A stretch of 64,000 nucleotides of DNA from Alkalihalobacillus pseudalcaliphilus (GTDB taxonomy: Bacteria > Bacillota > Bacilli > Bacillales > Bacillaceae_D): positions 217,909 through 281,908 of the forward strand of contig LFJO01000002.1 in NCBI GenBank assembly GCA_001038565.1, read 5' to 3'. Shown here piece by piece: positions 8,391-17,757 of the stretch. The notes beneath the pieces are model-generated. The model ran no database searches. It was not told where the DNA came from and worked only from the letters and a program-made list of their open reading frames with translations. The translations under genes and the position numbers were made by a program. How positions within the stretch are numbered: the first letter of the stretch is position 1; every line of letters starts with the position of its first letter.

Positions 8391-8419
8391 TTGATTATTC
8401 ACAAAAAAAGTAGTATTCT
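8391..8419 (+). promoter_or_regulatory. Promoter of the nucleotidyltransferase gene
   Basis: TTGATT at 8391-8396 and TATTCT at 8414-8419 are separated by 17 bases, about 30 bases before the start codon at 8451. Confidence 0.5.
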
Positions 8420-8450
8420 GACGTAATATCTTTTTTTAGGGGGTAGGTAG

Positions 8451-9230
8451 ATGAGACAGTTTGAAGCGATTGAGGCGGTATCTGCAAGTTTAAAATCGGA
8501 TGACTGCGTTAAAGCGATTTTTGTGAAAGGTTCCATTGGTAGAGGGGAATTTGATGAATATTCCGATGTCGATCTTTATTGTTTAGTTGAGGAGATGGAT
8601 GTCAATGATTTTTTATCACGTCGACTCAAGCACCTTAGAGCCTATCGAGAGATTTTATTTTATGAGGATCTGTTTATTATAGCTCCGCAAATGATTGCCG
8701 TGTACGATAATTTATTACATATGGATTTATTCGCTGTAACGGAATCAACGTTTAAGAAAAAGGATTATTTTCAAGTCATTTTTGACCCGGATAATCGCTT
8801 ACAAGTTTTTGAGGAAGAGCAAAATCTATACTTATCTCAGAGTGAGTTTGATTCACATACCTACGATCTAGCTTGGTTTTTATTCCAATATAGTAAAGCT
8901 AGAAAAAGAGGCAATGATTTATGGGCCGTCGAAATGGTACATCTAGCTCTACCACATTTCGCGAAGGTTTTATTACATCGTTATGAACCAAATCGTGCCC
9001 AGTTAGGGATCAAGACATTGCAGCGTTCGCTGTCGGAACATGTATATAAGCAAGTGGAATCTGTGATGAATAATTTGACCCCCGCTAGCCATCAACTGGG
9101 TGTCTCCTTACTCATCCAGCAATTAAGTCTTGAGTTAGAGTGGATAGAGTCGAAATTATTGAAAAGCTCACAAGCTAGACGTTTTATTCGTTTTATGGTG
9201 GACCATTTATATGAAGAGAGGAAGGATTGA
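8451..9230 (+). CDS. Nucleotidyltransferase domain protein
   Basis: A 259-residue protein with an N-terminal polymerase-beta-type nucleotidyltransferase fold: GSIGRGEFDEYSDVDLY gives the GS motif at 27-28 and the two metal-binding aspartates at 39 and 41; the third may be the aspartate in HMDLF near residue 95. The C-terminal half is helical, as in aminoglycoside nucleotidyltransferase-like and kanamycin-type proteins. Its substrate (antibiotic, protein or nucleotide) cannot be told. The ribosome binding site is AGGGGGTAGG. It overlaps the acetyltransferase gene that follows, so the two are co-translated. Confidence 0.75.
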   Translation: MRQFEAIEAVSASLKSDDCVKAIFVKGSIGRGEFDEYSDVDLYCLVEEMDVNDFLSRRLKHLRAYREILFYEDLFIIAPQMIAVYDNLLHMDLFAVTESTFKKKDYFQVIFDPDNRLQVFEEEQNLYLSQSEFDSHTYDLAWFLFQYSKARKRGNDLWAVEMVHLALPHFAKVLLHRYEPNRAQLGIKTLQRSLSEHVYKQVESVMNNLTPASHQLGVSLLIQQLSLELEWIESKLLKSSQARRFIRFMVDHLYEERKD

Positions 9231-9232
9231 GT

Positions 9233-9784
9233 ATGGGATTTGAGTATAAAGTAAATGAAGATATTCGTTTACGTTTATTTGAAAGTAGGCACGCGGAGGA
9301 GTTGTTTCAATTAACCTGGGAATCTAGAAGTTCATTAAGAGAATGGTTACCGTGGGTCGATTATATCAAAGAAGTGAAGGACTCAAATGTATTTATTGAA
9401 AGTTCTTTAAAACAATTTAGCCAAAATAATGGGTTTCAAGCTGGGATTTGGTACAGAGGGTCTTTAGCTGGAGTCATTGGACTACATGAAATTAATTGGG
9501 CAAACAAAACGACTTCAATCGGGTATTGGCTAGGAACGGACTATATAGGAAAGGGGTTAATGACAAAGAGTTGTAAGGCTATTATTCAATACTGCTTTGG
9601 AGAATTAGACCTGAATCGAATCGAAATAAGAGCCGCGACAGGCAATAAAAAAAGTCAAGCAATCCCAGAAAGGTTAGGCTTTTTGCAAGAGGGCTGTATT
9701 CGAAGTGGGGAGTTTTTATATGATCGTTTTGTTGACCATTATGTTTATGGGTTATTAAAAAGTGATTCAAAGTCATCAAAATAA
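9233..9784 (+). CDS. GNAT acetyltransferase, RimJ/RimL type
   Basis: A 183-residue N-acetyltransferase. The order RLRLFESRHAEELFQL, GVIGLHEINWANKTTSIGYWLG and GKGLMTKSCKAIIQYCF, then NRIEIRAATGNKKSQAIPERLGF, is that of the ribosomal-protein-serine acetyltransferase (RimL/YdaF) subgroup, including the acetyl-CoA-binding loop (here YIGKGLM) . ATG at 9233 is preceded by GAGAGGA; an overlapping TTG at 9227 is the alternative. It sits directly behind the nucleotidyltransferase gene and is probably in the same operon. Confidence 0.85.
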   Translation: MGFEYKVNEDIRLRLFESRHAEELFQLTWESRSSLREWLPWVDYIKEVKDSNVFIESSLKQFSQNNGFQAGIWYRGSLAGVIGLHEINWANKTTSIGYWLGTDYIGKGLMTKSCKAIIQYCFGELDLNRIEIRAATGNKKSQAIPERLGFLQEGCIRSGEFLYDRFVDHYVYGLLKSDSKSSK

Positions 9785-9841
9785 ACGTTCTAGGAATTTC
9801 TTAATAGGAACTTTTGACACTTTTTAGGGGGCGTTTATCTA

Positions 9842-10263
9842 TTGATTGTTCATGTGGAAGGGGGAATATTTCATCAAGGTAAATGGCTATTAATCAGAAG
9901 GAGTGAAGAGGAAGAACATGCAGCTGGCATGCTTTCTCTTGTAGGAGGCAAGTGTGAACAAGAAGGAAACACAGTAAACATATTAGAAAGAACTGTGCAG
10001 AGGGAAATCTTTGAAGAAATCGGGGTTAAGTGGCCGTTTCTAAGTATGTAATCAGTTCTTCCTTTATGACTGATTCAGGAGAACATGTGATAGACGTAGT
10101 ATTTTTATGTACGATTGAGGCAGGAGAACCATATGGAAAAAGTAAAACAGAAGTGGCTGAGTTCATATGGATGACTACTACTGAAATAGTTGAGGATGAT
10201 GCCATTCCAGTATATTTAAAAGAGAATATAAAACAGGCTGCTTTTATCATCGGTGAGCAATAA
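9842..10263 (+). pseudogene. Nudix hydrolase interrupted by a frameshift
   Basis: Two overlapping frames together make one Nudix protein of about 140 residues. The first (from TTG at 9842, after AGGGGG) contains the Nudix box ending REIFEEIGVK; then the frame runs into a stop within 30 bases. The continuation, SKYVISSSFMTDSGEHVIDVVFL and the rest of the fold, is in another frame from about 10030 to 10263. One missing base near 10029 explains both. It is either a real pseudogene or a sequencing error; reads would tell. The GTG at 10030 has no ribosome binding site, so it is not an independent gene. Confidence 0.8.
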
Positions 10264-10286
10264 GAGCTTGTTCAAGAAAGGAAAAT

Positions 10287-10326
10287 AAAAAGTCGTAAGG
10301 GCATAAATGAGCTCCTACGACTTTTC
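10287..10326. terminator. Bidirectional terminator between Nudix and mrp
   Basis: Stem AAAGTCGTA / TACGACTTT with A-rich sequence on the left and T-rich on the right, between two convergent units, so it can serve both. Confidence 0.75.
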
Positions 10327-10345
10327 TTCTTTGAATTCAACGACT

Positions 10346-10693
10346 TTATTGCTCTTTCTGATGAGCTTTTTTGAGGTCGTCTTGAACGCTTTTTTCCCAG
10401 AGTGGAACACCGGCATTATAGGCAGACCGTCCCATCATTAGACCAGCGACTGGTGCGGTCATAAAGACGAAAAGAATCGTTAATAGTATTTTACCTACAT
10501 ATTCATCATGAACGAATAGGAAAAATAAAAATGTTCCTATCATGACGGACATGACACCAAGTGTTGCACTTTTGGACGCAGCATGGATTCTACTATATAC
10601 ATCTTGCAAACGAACAATCCCGACGGCGGCAAGAAGGGTGAATAGAGCACCAATAACAACAAAAACACTGACGATTATCTCAATGGCGGTCAA
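10346..10693 (-). CDS. mrpG: Mrp Na+/H+ antiporter subunit G
   Basis: A 115-residue small membrane subunit with three predicted helices, matching MrpG (TAIEIIVSVFVVIGALFTLLAAVGIVRL is its first part). It is the last gene of mrpABCDEFG. The frame opens at GTG 10702, but TTG 10693 sits eight bases behind AGAGAGG and gives the usual N-terminus. Either start overlaps the end of mrpF. It is needed for assembly of the hetero-oligomeric antiporter rather than for ion binding. Confidence 0.9.
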   Translation of the reverse strand: MTAIEIIVSVFVVIGALFTLLAAVGIVRLQDVYSRIHAASKSATLGVMSVMIGTFLFFLFVHDEYVGKILLTILFVFMTAPVAGLMMGRSAYNAGVPLWEKSVQDDLKKAHQKEQ

Positions 10694-10955
10694 TAATAAC
10701 ACCTCTCTCTATAAATTTAGACATGGCCACCGTTCCAATAAATGCTAGGATACTAATGACAAGGATAACTTCCGTATAAGCTAGTGTCTCCTGCAAAATC
10801 ATGATGACGCCAATGAAGCCAATTAACGTAATTCCGAATGTATCAAGTGCGACGATACGGTCAGATGTGGTGGGGCCGATAATGGCACGGATTAAGCAGA
10901 TCAGCATCGATACTGACGTTGTAATCAGGGCGACAAATAAAATAGTTTCAAACAT
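10680..10955 (-). CDS. mrpF: Mrp Na+/H+ antiporter subunit F
   Basis: A 91-residue protein with three predicted membrane helices (GPTTSDRIVALDTFGITLIGF lies between helices one and two), the normal length and layout for MrpF. In some Mrp systems this subunit is also linked to bile-salt efflux. It begins directly after the mrpE stop and overlaps mrpG. Confidence 0.92.
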   Translation of the reverse strand: MFETILFVALITTSVSMLICLIRAIIGPTTSDRIVALDTFGITLIGFIGVIMILQETLAYTEVILVISILAFIGTVAMSKFIERGVIIDRH

Positions 10956-11432
10956 TTATCTAGTCACCTCCATAATCGCACGTTCAAATGATTGATGAAT
11001 GTCACGGATCATTTGCTCTTTATCAGGTACATCGAGTGCATGAACATAAATAAGTTTTCCGTCACTAGAAAAGTCCATCGATAATGTACCAGGTGTGAGC
11101 GAAATTAAGGCAGCTAAGAGCGAAATTTCCCAGTCTGTTGTCAATTGAGTTGGTACAGCAACAATACCTGGTTGATTGTCTAGTTTTGGTTTCAATACGA
11201 CGCGTAAAACATCGATATTCGCTTTGATAAGTTCAATTAAAAATAAGATAATCAGTTTAAACAATGCCCACACACGAGTCATATAAAAATCAAACTTCAT
11301 AAAGCGACGTAAGAAAAACAATATGAAGACCCCGATTACATAACCAACAAAAAAATCGACACCTGTGTAGCTATGTTGGAAATTCACCCAAGCGAACGCA
11401 ATTAATAGGTTTAATAAAATTTGAAAAGCCAT
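10956..11432 (-). CDS. mrpE: Mrp Na+/H+ antiporter subunit E
   Basis: A 158-residue membrane protein with hydrophobic N-terminal helices, then a cytoplasmic part containing LISLTPGTLSMDFSSDGK, the MrpE signature. Length is exactly that expected of the family. It starts five bases after the mrpD stop. MrpE aids assembly and full activity of the complex. Confidence 0.92.
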   Translation of the reverse strand: MAFQILLNLLIAFAWVNFQHSYTGVDFFVGYVIGVFILFFLRRFMKFDFYMTRVWALFKLIILFLIELIKANIDVLRVVLKPKLDNQPGIVAVPTQLTTDWEISLLAALISLTPGTLSMDFSSDGKLIYVHALDVPDKEQMIRDIHQSFERAIMEVTR

Positions 11433-11437
11433 AGCAA

Positions 11438-12919
11438 CTACTCCTTAAGAACAGAATCGATATAAATCGTAGGATCTAACAATTGTTCTGCAACTTGAAG
11501 TGAATATTGGAAAATCGGTTCTGCACTGAATCCTAAAACAATTGTTAAAGCAACAAGTGGAATAATTGGAATTAAGAGTTTTCCAATCTTCATTTGTGCT
11601 TGCTCTTCTGTATGCTTTTGCTTACCCCAGAAGGCATACATGAAGATTTTCATCATGGAAAACAAAGTAAGTAAACCAACAAGTAAGGCAACACCCGCGA
11701 TGATATAATTCTCTTCAATAAGTGCCGCTAAGATGAGAGCAAATTTACTAAAGAAGCCACTTAAAGGCGGTATTCCCGCTAAAGAGATTGCTGAGATAAA
11801 GAATAGCCATGCAAGTACGGGATGTGTTTTTAGCAATCCACCCATTTGTTTGAGGTCTGTTGTCCCTGTAATTTTTTGGGTAACACCTGCGAATAGAAAT
11901 AGGGCAGCCTTAACAATAATATGGTGAGCAATATAATAAATGGCACCAGCAATCGCTAAAGGAGTAAAGATACCTAACCCCATTACCATATAACCAACCT
12001 GACTGATAATGTGATAGGATAAAATCCTTTTAAAGTCAAACTGAGAGACGGCTCCAAGTACGCCAAAAAACATCGTAAAACCCGCTAAAATTAAAATCAG
12101 CGTATGAGTAAAGTCTGGATCATGCGTGAAAACTAACGTAAATGTACGCATAATCGCATAAATCCCTACTTTTGTTAGTAATGCCCCAAATAGTGCGGCA
12201 ATGGCTGCTGGTGGCCCGTAATAAGAACGAGGTAACCAGAAGTATAGAGGGAATAAGCCCCCCTTCATTGCAAAGACTACTAAAAAGATAACGGCAATGA
12301 CATTTAATACACCAACTTGTTCTAATTCAGCAATCTTAACAGCTAAGTCTGCGAGGTTTAATGTACCCGTAACAGAATAGATATAAGCAACACCAACTAA
12401 GAATAATATCGATGCAAATACATTCATCACTACATATTTAAATGATTCTCGTAATTGATATTTCGTACCACCAATGACGATTAAGATGTAAGAAGCAATG
12501 AGCATGACTTCAAAGAATACGAATAGGTTGAAAAGGTCTCCTGTTAAAAAGGCCCCATTAACCCCTGCTAATAAGAAAAAGTAAAATGGATAAAAATAAG
12601 CTTTCTCCCGTTTGGTTGATAATGTTTGGAAAGCAAAGAATAAACAAACTAAGCCGACAATGCTAGATAAAATCACCATCATCGTGGCAAACATATCCGC
12701 CACAAGCACAATTCCAAAAGGTGCTTGCCAGTTACCAAGCTCTAGGACCGTAATGCCTTCTTGATAAACATCCACAGCAAGGTAGATGGCTATTCCTAAC
12801 ATACCGATAGCTGTTATGACACTAATAACGCGCTGAATGCCGACTTTTTTCCCAAATAATATCAATATAGATCCAATTAGAAACGGGATTATAATTGGTA
12901 ATATAATTAAATTACTCAT
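11438..12919 (-). CDS. mrpD: Mrp Na+/H+ antiporter subunit D (NuoM/N-like)
   Basis: A 493-residue proton-channel-like subunit related to the NuoM/NuoN antiporter modules of complex I, with about 14 predicted helices. Typical family stretches are visible, such as FFEVMLIASY, KGGLFPLYFWLPRSYYGPPA (with the conserved lysine and proline-rich turn) and HIISQVGYMVMG. Together with MrpA it carries the ion path. Its start overlaps mrpC by eight bases, showing tight coupling. Confidence 0.95.
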   Translation of the reverse strand: MSNLIILPIIIPFLIGSILILFGKKVGIQRVISVITAIGMLGIAIYLAVDVYQEGITVLELGNWQAPFGIVLVADMFATMMVILSSIVGLVCLFFAFQTLSTKREKAYFYPFYFFLLAGVNGAFLTGDLFNLFVFFEVMLIASYILIVIGGTKYQLRESFKYVVMNVFASILFLVGVAYIYSVTGTLNLADLAVKIAELEQVGVLNVIAVIFLVVFAMKGGLFPLYFWLPRSYYGPPAAIAALFGALLTKVGIYAIMRTFTLVFTHDPDFTHTLILILAGFTMFFGVLGAVSQFDFKRILSYHIISQVGYMVMGLGIFTPLAIAGAIYYIAHHIIVKAALFLFAGVTQKITGTTDLKQMGGLLKTHPVLAWLFFISAISLAGIPPLSGFFSKFALILAALIEENYIIAGVALLVGLLTLFSMMKIFMYAFWGKQKHTEEQAQMKIGKLLIPIIPLVALTIVLGFSAEPIFQYSLQVAEQLLDPTIYIDSVLKE

Positions 12920-13250
12920 CTGCAGAACCCCTTAACTGGTCTAAATCATCTGTTTTATGTTCTTTGTATGTGCGATAAGCCAATACAAGCAAAAATGAAG
13001 TGACCCCAAAACTAATAACGATAGCTGTTAAGATTAATGCTTGAGGCAATGGATCCGTATAGGATGCTGCTTCAAGGCTTAATAGAGGTGGTGCACCTGT
13101 TTGTAAGCCAGCCATTGTTAACAATAATAGATGTGCTCCGTGTGAAAGTAGCATTAAAGAGATGACTACTTTCAATAAACTTTTAGACAAAAGTAGATAA
13201 GTCCCTACCATAAAGAGGACACCGACAGTGATGGCCATTAGAATTTCCAT
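12912..13250 (-). CDS. mrpC: Mrp Na+/H+ antiporter subunit C (NuoK-like)
   Basis: A 112-residue NuoK-like subunit with three predicted helices; LLLLTMAGLQTGAPPLLS and DPLPQALILTAIVISFGVTSF are the family's conserved parts. Its ATG overlaps the stop of mrpB (TAATG) and its end overlaps mrpD. Confidence 0.94.
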   Translation of the reverse strand: MEILMAITVGVLFMVGTYLLLSKSLLKVVISLMLLSHGAHLLLLTMAGLQTGAPPLLSLEAASYTDPLPQALILTAIVISFGVTSFLLVLAYRTYKEHKTDDLDQLRGSADE

Positions 13251-13684
13251 TACGCATCATCCTCCGCAATTGATAGTATGATAGTGAGTGCGATACTGAC
13301 AACAACGAGATAAATACCGAGATCAAAGGGTAAGGCTGTTGTAAGCTCTGTTTCACCAAGGATAGGTAACTGATAGTAGTCAAAGTACTGAGTTAAATAA
13401 GAATCTCCATTCAATACACCAATAACACCAGTTAAAATTGTAATAATTAACCCAACACCAATCATCGCCTCGAAGTTAATATTTAAAGACTTTTTGATAC
13501 TCTTCTTTTCAAATACTAGGTACATAAGTAATAAGGCACTAGCTGTCATTAATCCACCGATGAAACCTCCACCGGGACTATTGTGGCCAGCTAAAAAGAG
13601 ATAGACGGAGAAGATGAGGATGATATAAACGACGACACGTGAAATAGTTTGAAGCATCACATCATTGGTTTGTATATTTCTCAC
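13250..13684 (-). CDS. mrpB: Mrp Na+/H+ antiporter subunit B
   Basis: A 144-residue membrane protein with four predicted helices. GHNSPGGGFIGGL is the MrpB signature, and the acidic end follows a long hydrophobic helix. It begins with GTG overlapping the TGA of mrpA by four bases. Full-length for the family. Confidence 0.94.
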   Translation of the reverse strand: MRNIQTNDVMLQTISRVVVYIILIFSVYLFLAGHNSPGGGFIGGLMTASALLLMYLVFEKKSIKKSLNINFEAMIGVGLIITILTGVIGVLNGDSYLTQYFDYYQLPILGETELTTALPFDLGIYLVVVSIALTIILSIAEDDA

Positions 13685-16098
13685 ACATCTTCCCTCCCTG
13701 TCATTCGTAATTTAATTAATACAACGATACCTAAAGCGGCAATCCCTAATACAAGTGCTTCTAGCATCGTATCAAGGCCACGGAAATCAACTAAAATAAC
13801 ATTAACCATGTTGTAACCACCAGCAAGTATTTTAGAATTCTCAATGTAATATTGAGAGATTGGTTCAATTCCAGCTTCATTACCTAATGCTAAGGCACTT
13901 AGTGCAATTACGGTAACAAGGATACCTACTGCTGCTGAAATAATTAAATTGACTAAGTTAAATCTCGTTCTTGCTTTTTCTTTTCTTAATTCAGGCAAAT
14001 GGTAGAACACAATCATAAATAACACGACCGTAACGGTTTCAATTAATAATTGTGTTAATGCAAGGTCGGGAGCTCTAAATACAACAAATACGAGAGCTAA
14101 TAAGAAACCAATCACACCAACAACGATAACGAGTGCCATTCTATTATGAATAAAAGGCACGCTTAAGGTCGCAATAGCCATGATGCCAAAAATCATCCAC
14201 ATATAGGGGTGAATAAATGAAACATTAGTTAAATCAATCGCAAATGCTTCATAACGATACATGGTGTACGTGAAAAGCATAATCATAAAAATAAGCATAT
14301 AAGCAAAGTAATCACGTAATAATCCAGTCATTTGTACACGTGTAACGACTTGTGAGCCTTTAATGACACCATCATAAGAACTATCATAGAACCAGTTAAG
14401 GGGGTCACGTTCACCTAAGTAGTACTTTGTATTCGCCCATTTTTTCATGAGGGTATAAAGCAGTATACCTGTTATGACAACACCAATTGTCATAAATAAC
14501 TCTGTGTTAAATCCGTGCCACATATAGATATCGACGTGAAACGCTTCACCAGGTTCCAGCAACATAGGTAAAACAGAACGCATCGCGGGTTCAATCAGGG
14601 AATAAGCTAGGATATTTGGAAATAATCCAAAGATGACTACTAGGGAAGCTAAGATAATAGGACTGATTAACATTCCAATTGGTGCTTCATGAACCTTTAC
14701 TTTAAAGTTCTCTGGCTTAAACGTACCTAAGAACGTCTTACTAAACATGATTAAGCAATATAAGAATGTAAAGACACTGGCCACCCAAGCAATAATCGGC
14801 AGGATGATGCTGAAGGTTTCCATATTGAAAGTACCGATTTCTTGAGCACGTATTAAAGAAGTAAAGAACATCTCTTTACTTAAGAAACCGTTAAATGGCG
14901 GTAAACCGGCCATAGAAGCTAGTCCAATGAATGATACGGTAAATGTAATCGGCATAATCGTCATAAGTCCACCAAGTTTTCGAATATCACGAGAACCAGT
15001 TTCATGGTCAATAATCCCGACTGCCATAAACAAACTTCCTTTAAATGTTGCATGATTAATTAAATGGAAGATCGCTACCATGATAGGAAAAGCATAATAA
15101 GAAGGATCAGGGCTATCAGAGAAATAAATGGCAGCGGATCCGACACCTAACAAGCTCATAATTAAACCGAGCTGACTAATTGTAGAGAAGGCTAGTATTC
15201 CCTTTAAATCCTTTTGGCGTACAGCAGAAATAGAACCCCAAATTAATGTGAGTAGTCCAAATCCAGTTAATAGCCAGAACCATTCCGCAGCTCCGCCAAA
15301 TACAGGTGTTAAGCGAGCGACTAAATATATACCTGCTTTAACCATGGTTGCGGAGTGTAAGTATGCACTTACAGGAGTCGGTGCTTCCATCGCATCTGGT
15401 AACCAGATATGGAATGGAAATTGAGCTGATTTTGTGAAGGCACCTAACAGGATTAAAAGCATGGCTGGTATAAAGAGTGAGCTAGCCGTTACTAAATCTA
15501 CGTTAGCGATAATTTCGCGAATGCTAAATGTTCCAGTCATCACATAAAGTAAGGAGAATCCAGCTAGCATAGAGAATCCACCAAGCACGGTAATCAACAT
15601 GGATTTCAATGCACCATATGTAGATTTTTCGCGAGTAAACCAATAACTAATGAGTAGAGATGAAGCTAAGCTTGTTAATTCCCAGAAAATATATAAAACA
15701 ATTAAATTGTCTGAAATAACGACCCCTAGCATCGCTCCCATAAACATAAGGAGGTAAACATAGAAGTTATTGAGCTTTTCTTTACTCTTTGATAAATAAA
15801 AGATGGAGTAAAGAACAACGAGTGAACCAATACCTGAGATTAATAAAAGGAATAGTAAACTTAAACCATCTATATAAACAGTAAAGTTAACTCCAAGGGA
15901 TGGCACCCATTCGACGGTGCGTTCAATGACATTACCGTTTGATGTAACGGAAAGGTATTGCAGAAAATAAATGAATAATACAAGTGGAAGCATGAAGACA
16001 AACCAACCTGTATGAATTCTTTTCACAAACTTAAAAAGAAAAGGTACTAATATCGCAAATAAAAAGGGCGATATTGTAGCCCAATGCAACACAGACAA
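13681..16098 (-). CDS. mrpA: Mrp Na+/H+ antiporter subunit A (NuoL-like)
   Basis: An 805-residue, roughly 21-helix subunit. The first 500 residues are NuoL-like (FWELTSLASSLLISYW and KSAQFPFHIWLPDAMEAPTPVSAYLHSATMVK-type stretches, with the conserved Glu and Lys); the C-terminal part resembles MrpB/NuoJ (ALTQLLIETVTVVLFMIVFYHLPEL). It catalyses Na+ (Li+) for H+ exchange in the membrane and is central to alkali and salt tolerance. TTG at 16098 is chosen because AGGAGG lies eight bases upstream. It is the first gene of the seven-gene operon. Confidence 0.95.
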   Translation of the reverse strand: MSVLHWATISPFLFAILVPFLFKFVKRIHTGWFVFMLPLVLFIYFLQYLSVTSNGNVIERTVEWVPSLGVNFTVYIDGLSLLFLLLISGIGSLVVLYSIFYLSKSKEKLNNFYVYLLMFMGAMLGVVISDNLIVLYIFWELTSLASSLLISYWFTREKSTYGALKSMLITVLGGFSMLAGFSLLYVMTGTFSIREIIANVDLVTASSLFIPAMLLILLGAFTKSAQFPFHIWLPDAMEAPTPVSAYLHSATMVKAGIYLVARLTPVFGGAAEWFWLLTGFGLLTLIWGSISAVRQKDLKGILAFSTISQLGLIMSLLGVGSAAIYFSDSPDPSYYAFPIMVAIFHLINHATFKGSLFMAVGIIDHETGSRDIRKLGGLMTIMPITFTVSFIGLASMAGLPPFNGFLSKEMFFTSLIRAQEIGTFNMETFSIILPIIAWVASVFTFLYCLIMFSKTFLGTFKPENFKVKVHEAPIGMLISPIILASLVVIFGLFPNILAYSLIEPAMRSVLPMLLEPGEAFHVDIYMWHGFNTELFMTIGVVITGILLYTLMKKWANTKYYLGERDPLNWFYDSSYDGVIKGSQVVTRVQMTGLLRDYFAYMLIFMIMLFTYTMYRYEAFAIDLTNVSFIHPYMWMIFGIMAIATLSVPFIHNRMALVIVVGVIGFLLALVFVVFRAPDLALTQLLIETVTVVLFMIVFYHLPELRKEKARTRFNLVNLIISAAVGILVTVIALSALALGNEAGIEPISQYYIENSKILAGGYNMVNVILVDFRGLDTMLEALVLGIAALGIVVLIKLRMTGREDV

Positions 16099-16494
16099 AA
16101 AGCATACCTCCTAGATTTTTATTTTTTCTCACACGATTACTGCTTGTTCTGTTGAGTTTTGTCGTAAGGACCAATTATTACCGAGATAACTAGGATTATA
16201 ACGTAAATTATTAAACCATGCATCATGGGAAATCTTTGCATTGGCTACTTTTTAATGAATTATTAAATATGAAGGAATAGGGTGAAAAAAGGGAAAAAAA
16301 TTTTAAAAGATTCCGTTGGAAGTTATAAATATATTCTGCAGTTCCGCTTAATTTTATAACTAATATAGGAAATATACTTTAAAGTCTTTCGCATGTAGGG
16401 GAGGGATAAAGTGAGACAGTAAAGAGTGGGTAAGAAATTTTACAAAAAACACCAGGAGTCAGCTTAAAGCAATAACTCATGGTGCTTAAGGTTA
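16099..16494. other. Upstream region of the mrp operon
   Basis: About 395 bases without a gene. On the minus strand a TATAAT (16195-16200) lies about 100 bases before mrpA but has no convincing -35 box. The plus-strand end holds the terminator of the capA-like gene. Confidence 0.4.
16443..16484 (-). terminator. Terminator of the CapA/VanY unit
   Basis: On the minus strand a stem CACCATGAGT / ACTCCTGGTG (one mismatch) is followed by TTTTTTGT, about 10 bases beyond the CapA-like stop codon: a standard intrinsic terminator. Confidence 0.8.
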
Positions 16495-17754
16495 TTAATG
16501 GGTGACACGTTGGTCTAATTGTTTCATCGTATCATAATAAGACCTTTCAAGACGAGGTAAAAATTCATCAGTAATCAAAGGATTTTCTCGATAGGTTTCC
16601 GCAGGCAAAATTCGATATTCGAACGGCGCAACACCTGAGTCACTATAACGATACACCCAAGTAGGGGTATAATTAATGGCATTAATTGTGGATTCACCTG
16701 ACTTTGTATCCTTCTGGAGCTCGAGCTCTACAATAATTCCATCCTCGGTATGCTCGTTGTCGAGAGTTTCCTTTCTTTGATTGGAAATAAAATTGCCCAT
16801 TGAATACATAACAAAAGTGTCATGCTCTTGCCCTGCACCTTTAATCCACTCGGACTCTTGAATGACGTGGGGGTGACTTCCTAAAATGATATTTGTTCCT
16901 TGATCAGCTAACCATTGTGCGAGTTCTCTTTGTGAGCTAGAGGCTTCTCTTTGGTACTCTGGGCCCCAATGCATCATCGCAATAATAAAGTCAGCCTCTT
17001 GTTCTTTGGCATATGCAATATCTTCGGACATTTTTTCTTTGTCTACTTTATTAACAAGTGTTTCTAATTCTGTTGGCGATAATCGATTTTCCAATCCATT
17101 TAAACTTTCCGTATATGCAATAAAGGCTAATTTAATACCATTAACTTCCTTCATCAATACTCTAGTATCCGGCTCTTCTTTATATGTTCCGACCGTACTA
17201 ATACCACGATCTTGAATGACGTCTAACGTTCGTAACATTCCATTTAACCCAGTGTCTAATGTATGATTATTAATCGTTGTTAAAACATCAAATCCAGCTG
17301 TTTTTAGTGAATCAACTAGTTCATCCGGTGAATTGAAGAGTGGGTAGCCTGCAAAAGGATATTGATCAGTACCTGCCGTTGTTGTTTCAAAATTTCCGAC
17401 AGTGACATCAGCGTCCGAAAGATGACTTTGTACTTCTTCAAAGACAGGATCGAAATTATAAAGTCCTTGTGCTTCATCAAGGGCACTTAAAAGCTGATCA
17501 TCATGAGCCATAATATCACCAACAGCCGCTAAAGTCAGAGTTTGATAAGGATTTTGTGCCACCTCGTCGTCCTCATTCTGATCGGTTTCACCATTCGAAG
17601 TGTTTTCTTCGCTCTGATTAGCTTTTCCAGATGTCTCTTCACTGGCTTGTTCCTGATTGAAAAAGATAAAAGCCCCGACACTAAAACCAACAAGTAGTAA
17701 AATGATCAGTAATATTTTTAAAGGTGATGTTGATTTTCTTCTCGTTCTATTCAT
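16495..17754 (-). CDS. CapA family (poly-gamma-glutamate synthesis-like) membrane-anchored phosphoesterase fold protein
   Basis: A protein of about 419 residues: basic N-terminus, one membrane helix (about 13-32), an acidic, Ser/Asn/Glu-rich linker, then the CapA/metallophosphoesterase-like domain from about residue 74. Family motifs seen are AAVGDIMAHD, GNFETT, NNHTLDTG, MHWGPEY and GSHPHVIQ, so metal-binding Asp and His residues are kept. It should face the cell wall. No capBCE genes are near, so poly-glutamate synthesis is not implied. ATG 17754 (or the TTG just before it) follows the VanY gene directly, making a two-gene unit. Confidence 0.85.
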   Translation of the reverse strand: MNRTRRKSTSPLKILLIILLLVGFSVGAFIFFNQEQASEETSGKANQSEENTSNGETDQNEDDEVAQNPYQTLTLAAVGDIMAHDDQLLSALDEAQGLYNFDPVFEEVQSHLSDADVTVGNFETTTAGTDQYPFAGYPLFNSPDELVDSLKTAGFDVLTTINNHTLDTGLNGMLRTLDVIQDRGISTVGTYKEEPDTRVLMKEVNGIKLAFIAYTESLNGLENRLSPTELETLVNKVDKEKMSEDIAYAKEQEADFIIAMMHWGPEYQREASSSQRELAQWLADQGTNIILGSHPHVIQESEWIKGAGQEHDTFVMYSMGNFISNQRKETLDNEHTEDGIIVELELQKDTKSGESTINAINYTPTWVYRYSDSGVAPFEYRILPAETYRENPLITDEFLPRLERSYYDTMKQLDQRVTH

Positions 17755-17757
17755 CAA

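Noticed and set aside
10030..10263. Independent 77-residue protein starting at GTG 10030
   Set aside because: It is the second half of a Nudix fold; no ribosome binding site; better explained by a frameshift.
16495..17754. Poly-gamma-glutamate capsule operon
   Set aside because: Only a CapA-like protein is present; CapB and CapC homologues are missing, and its partner is a VanY-type peptidase.
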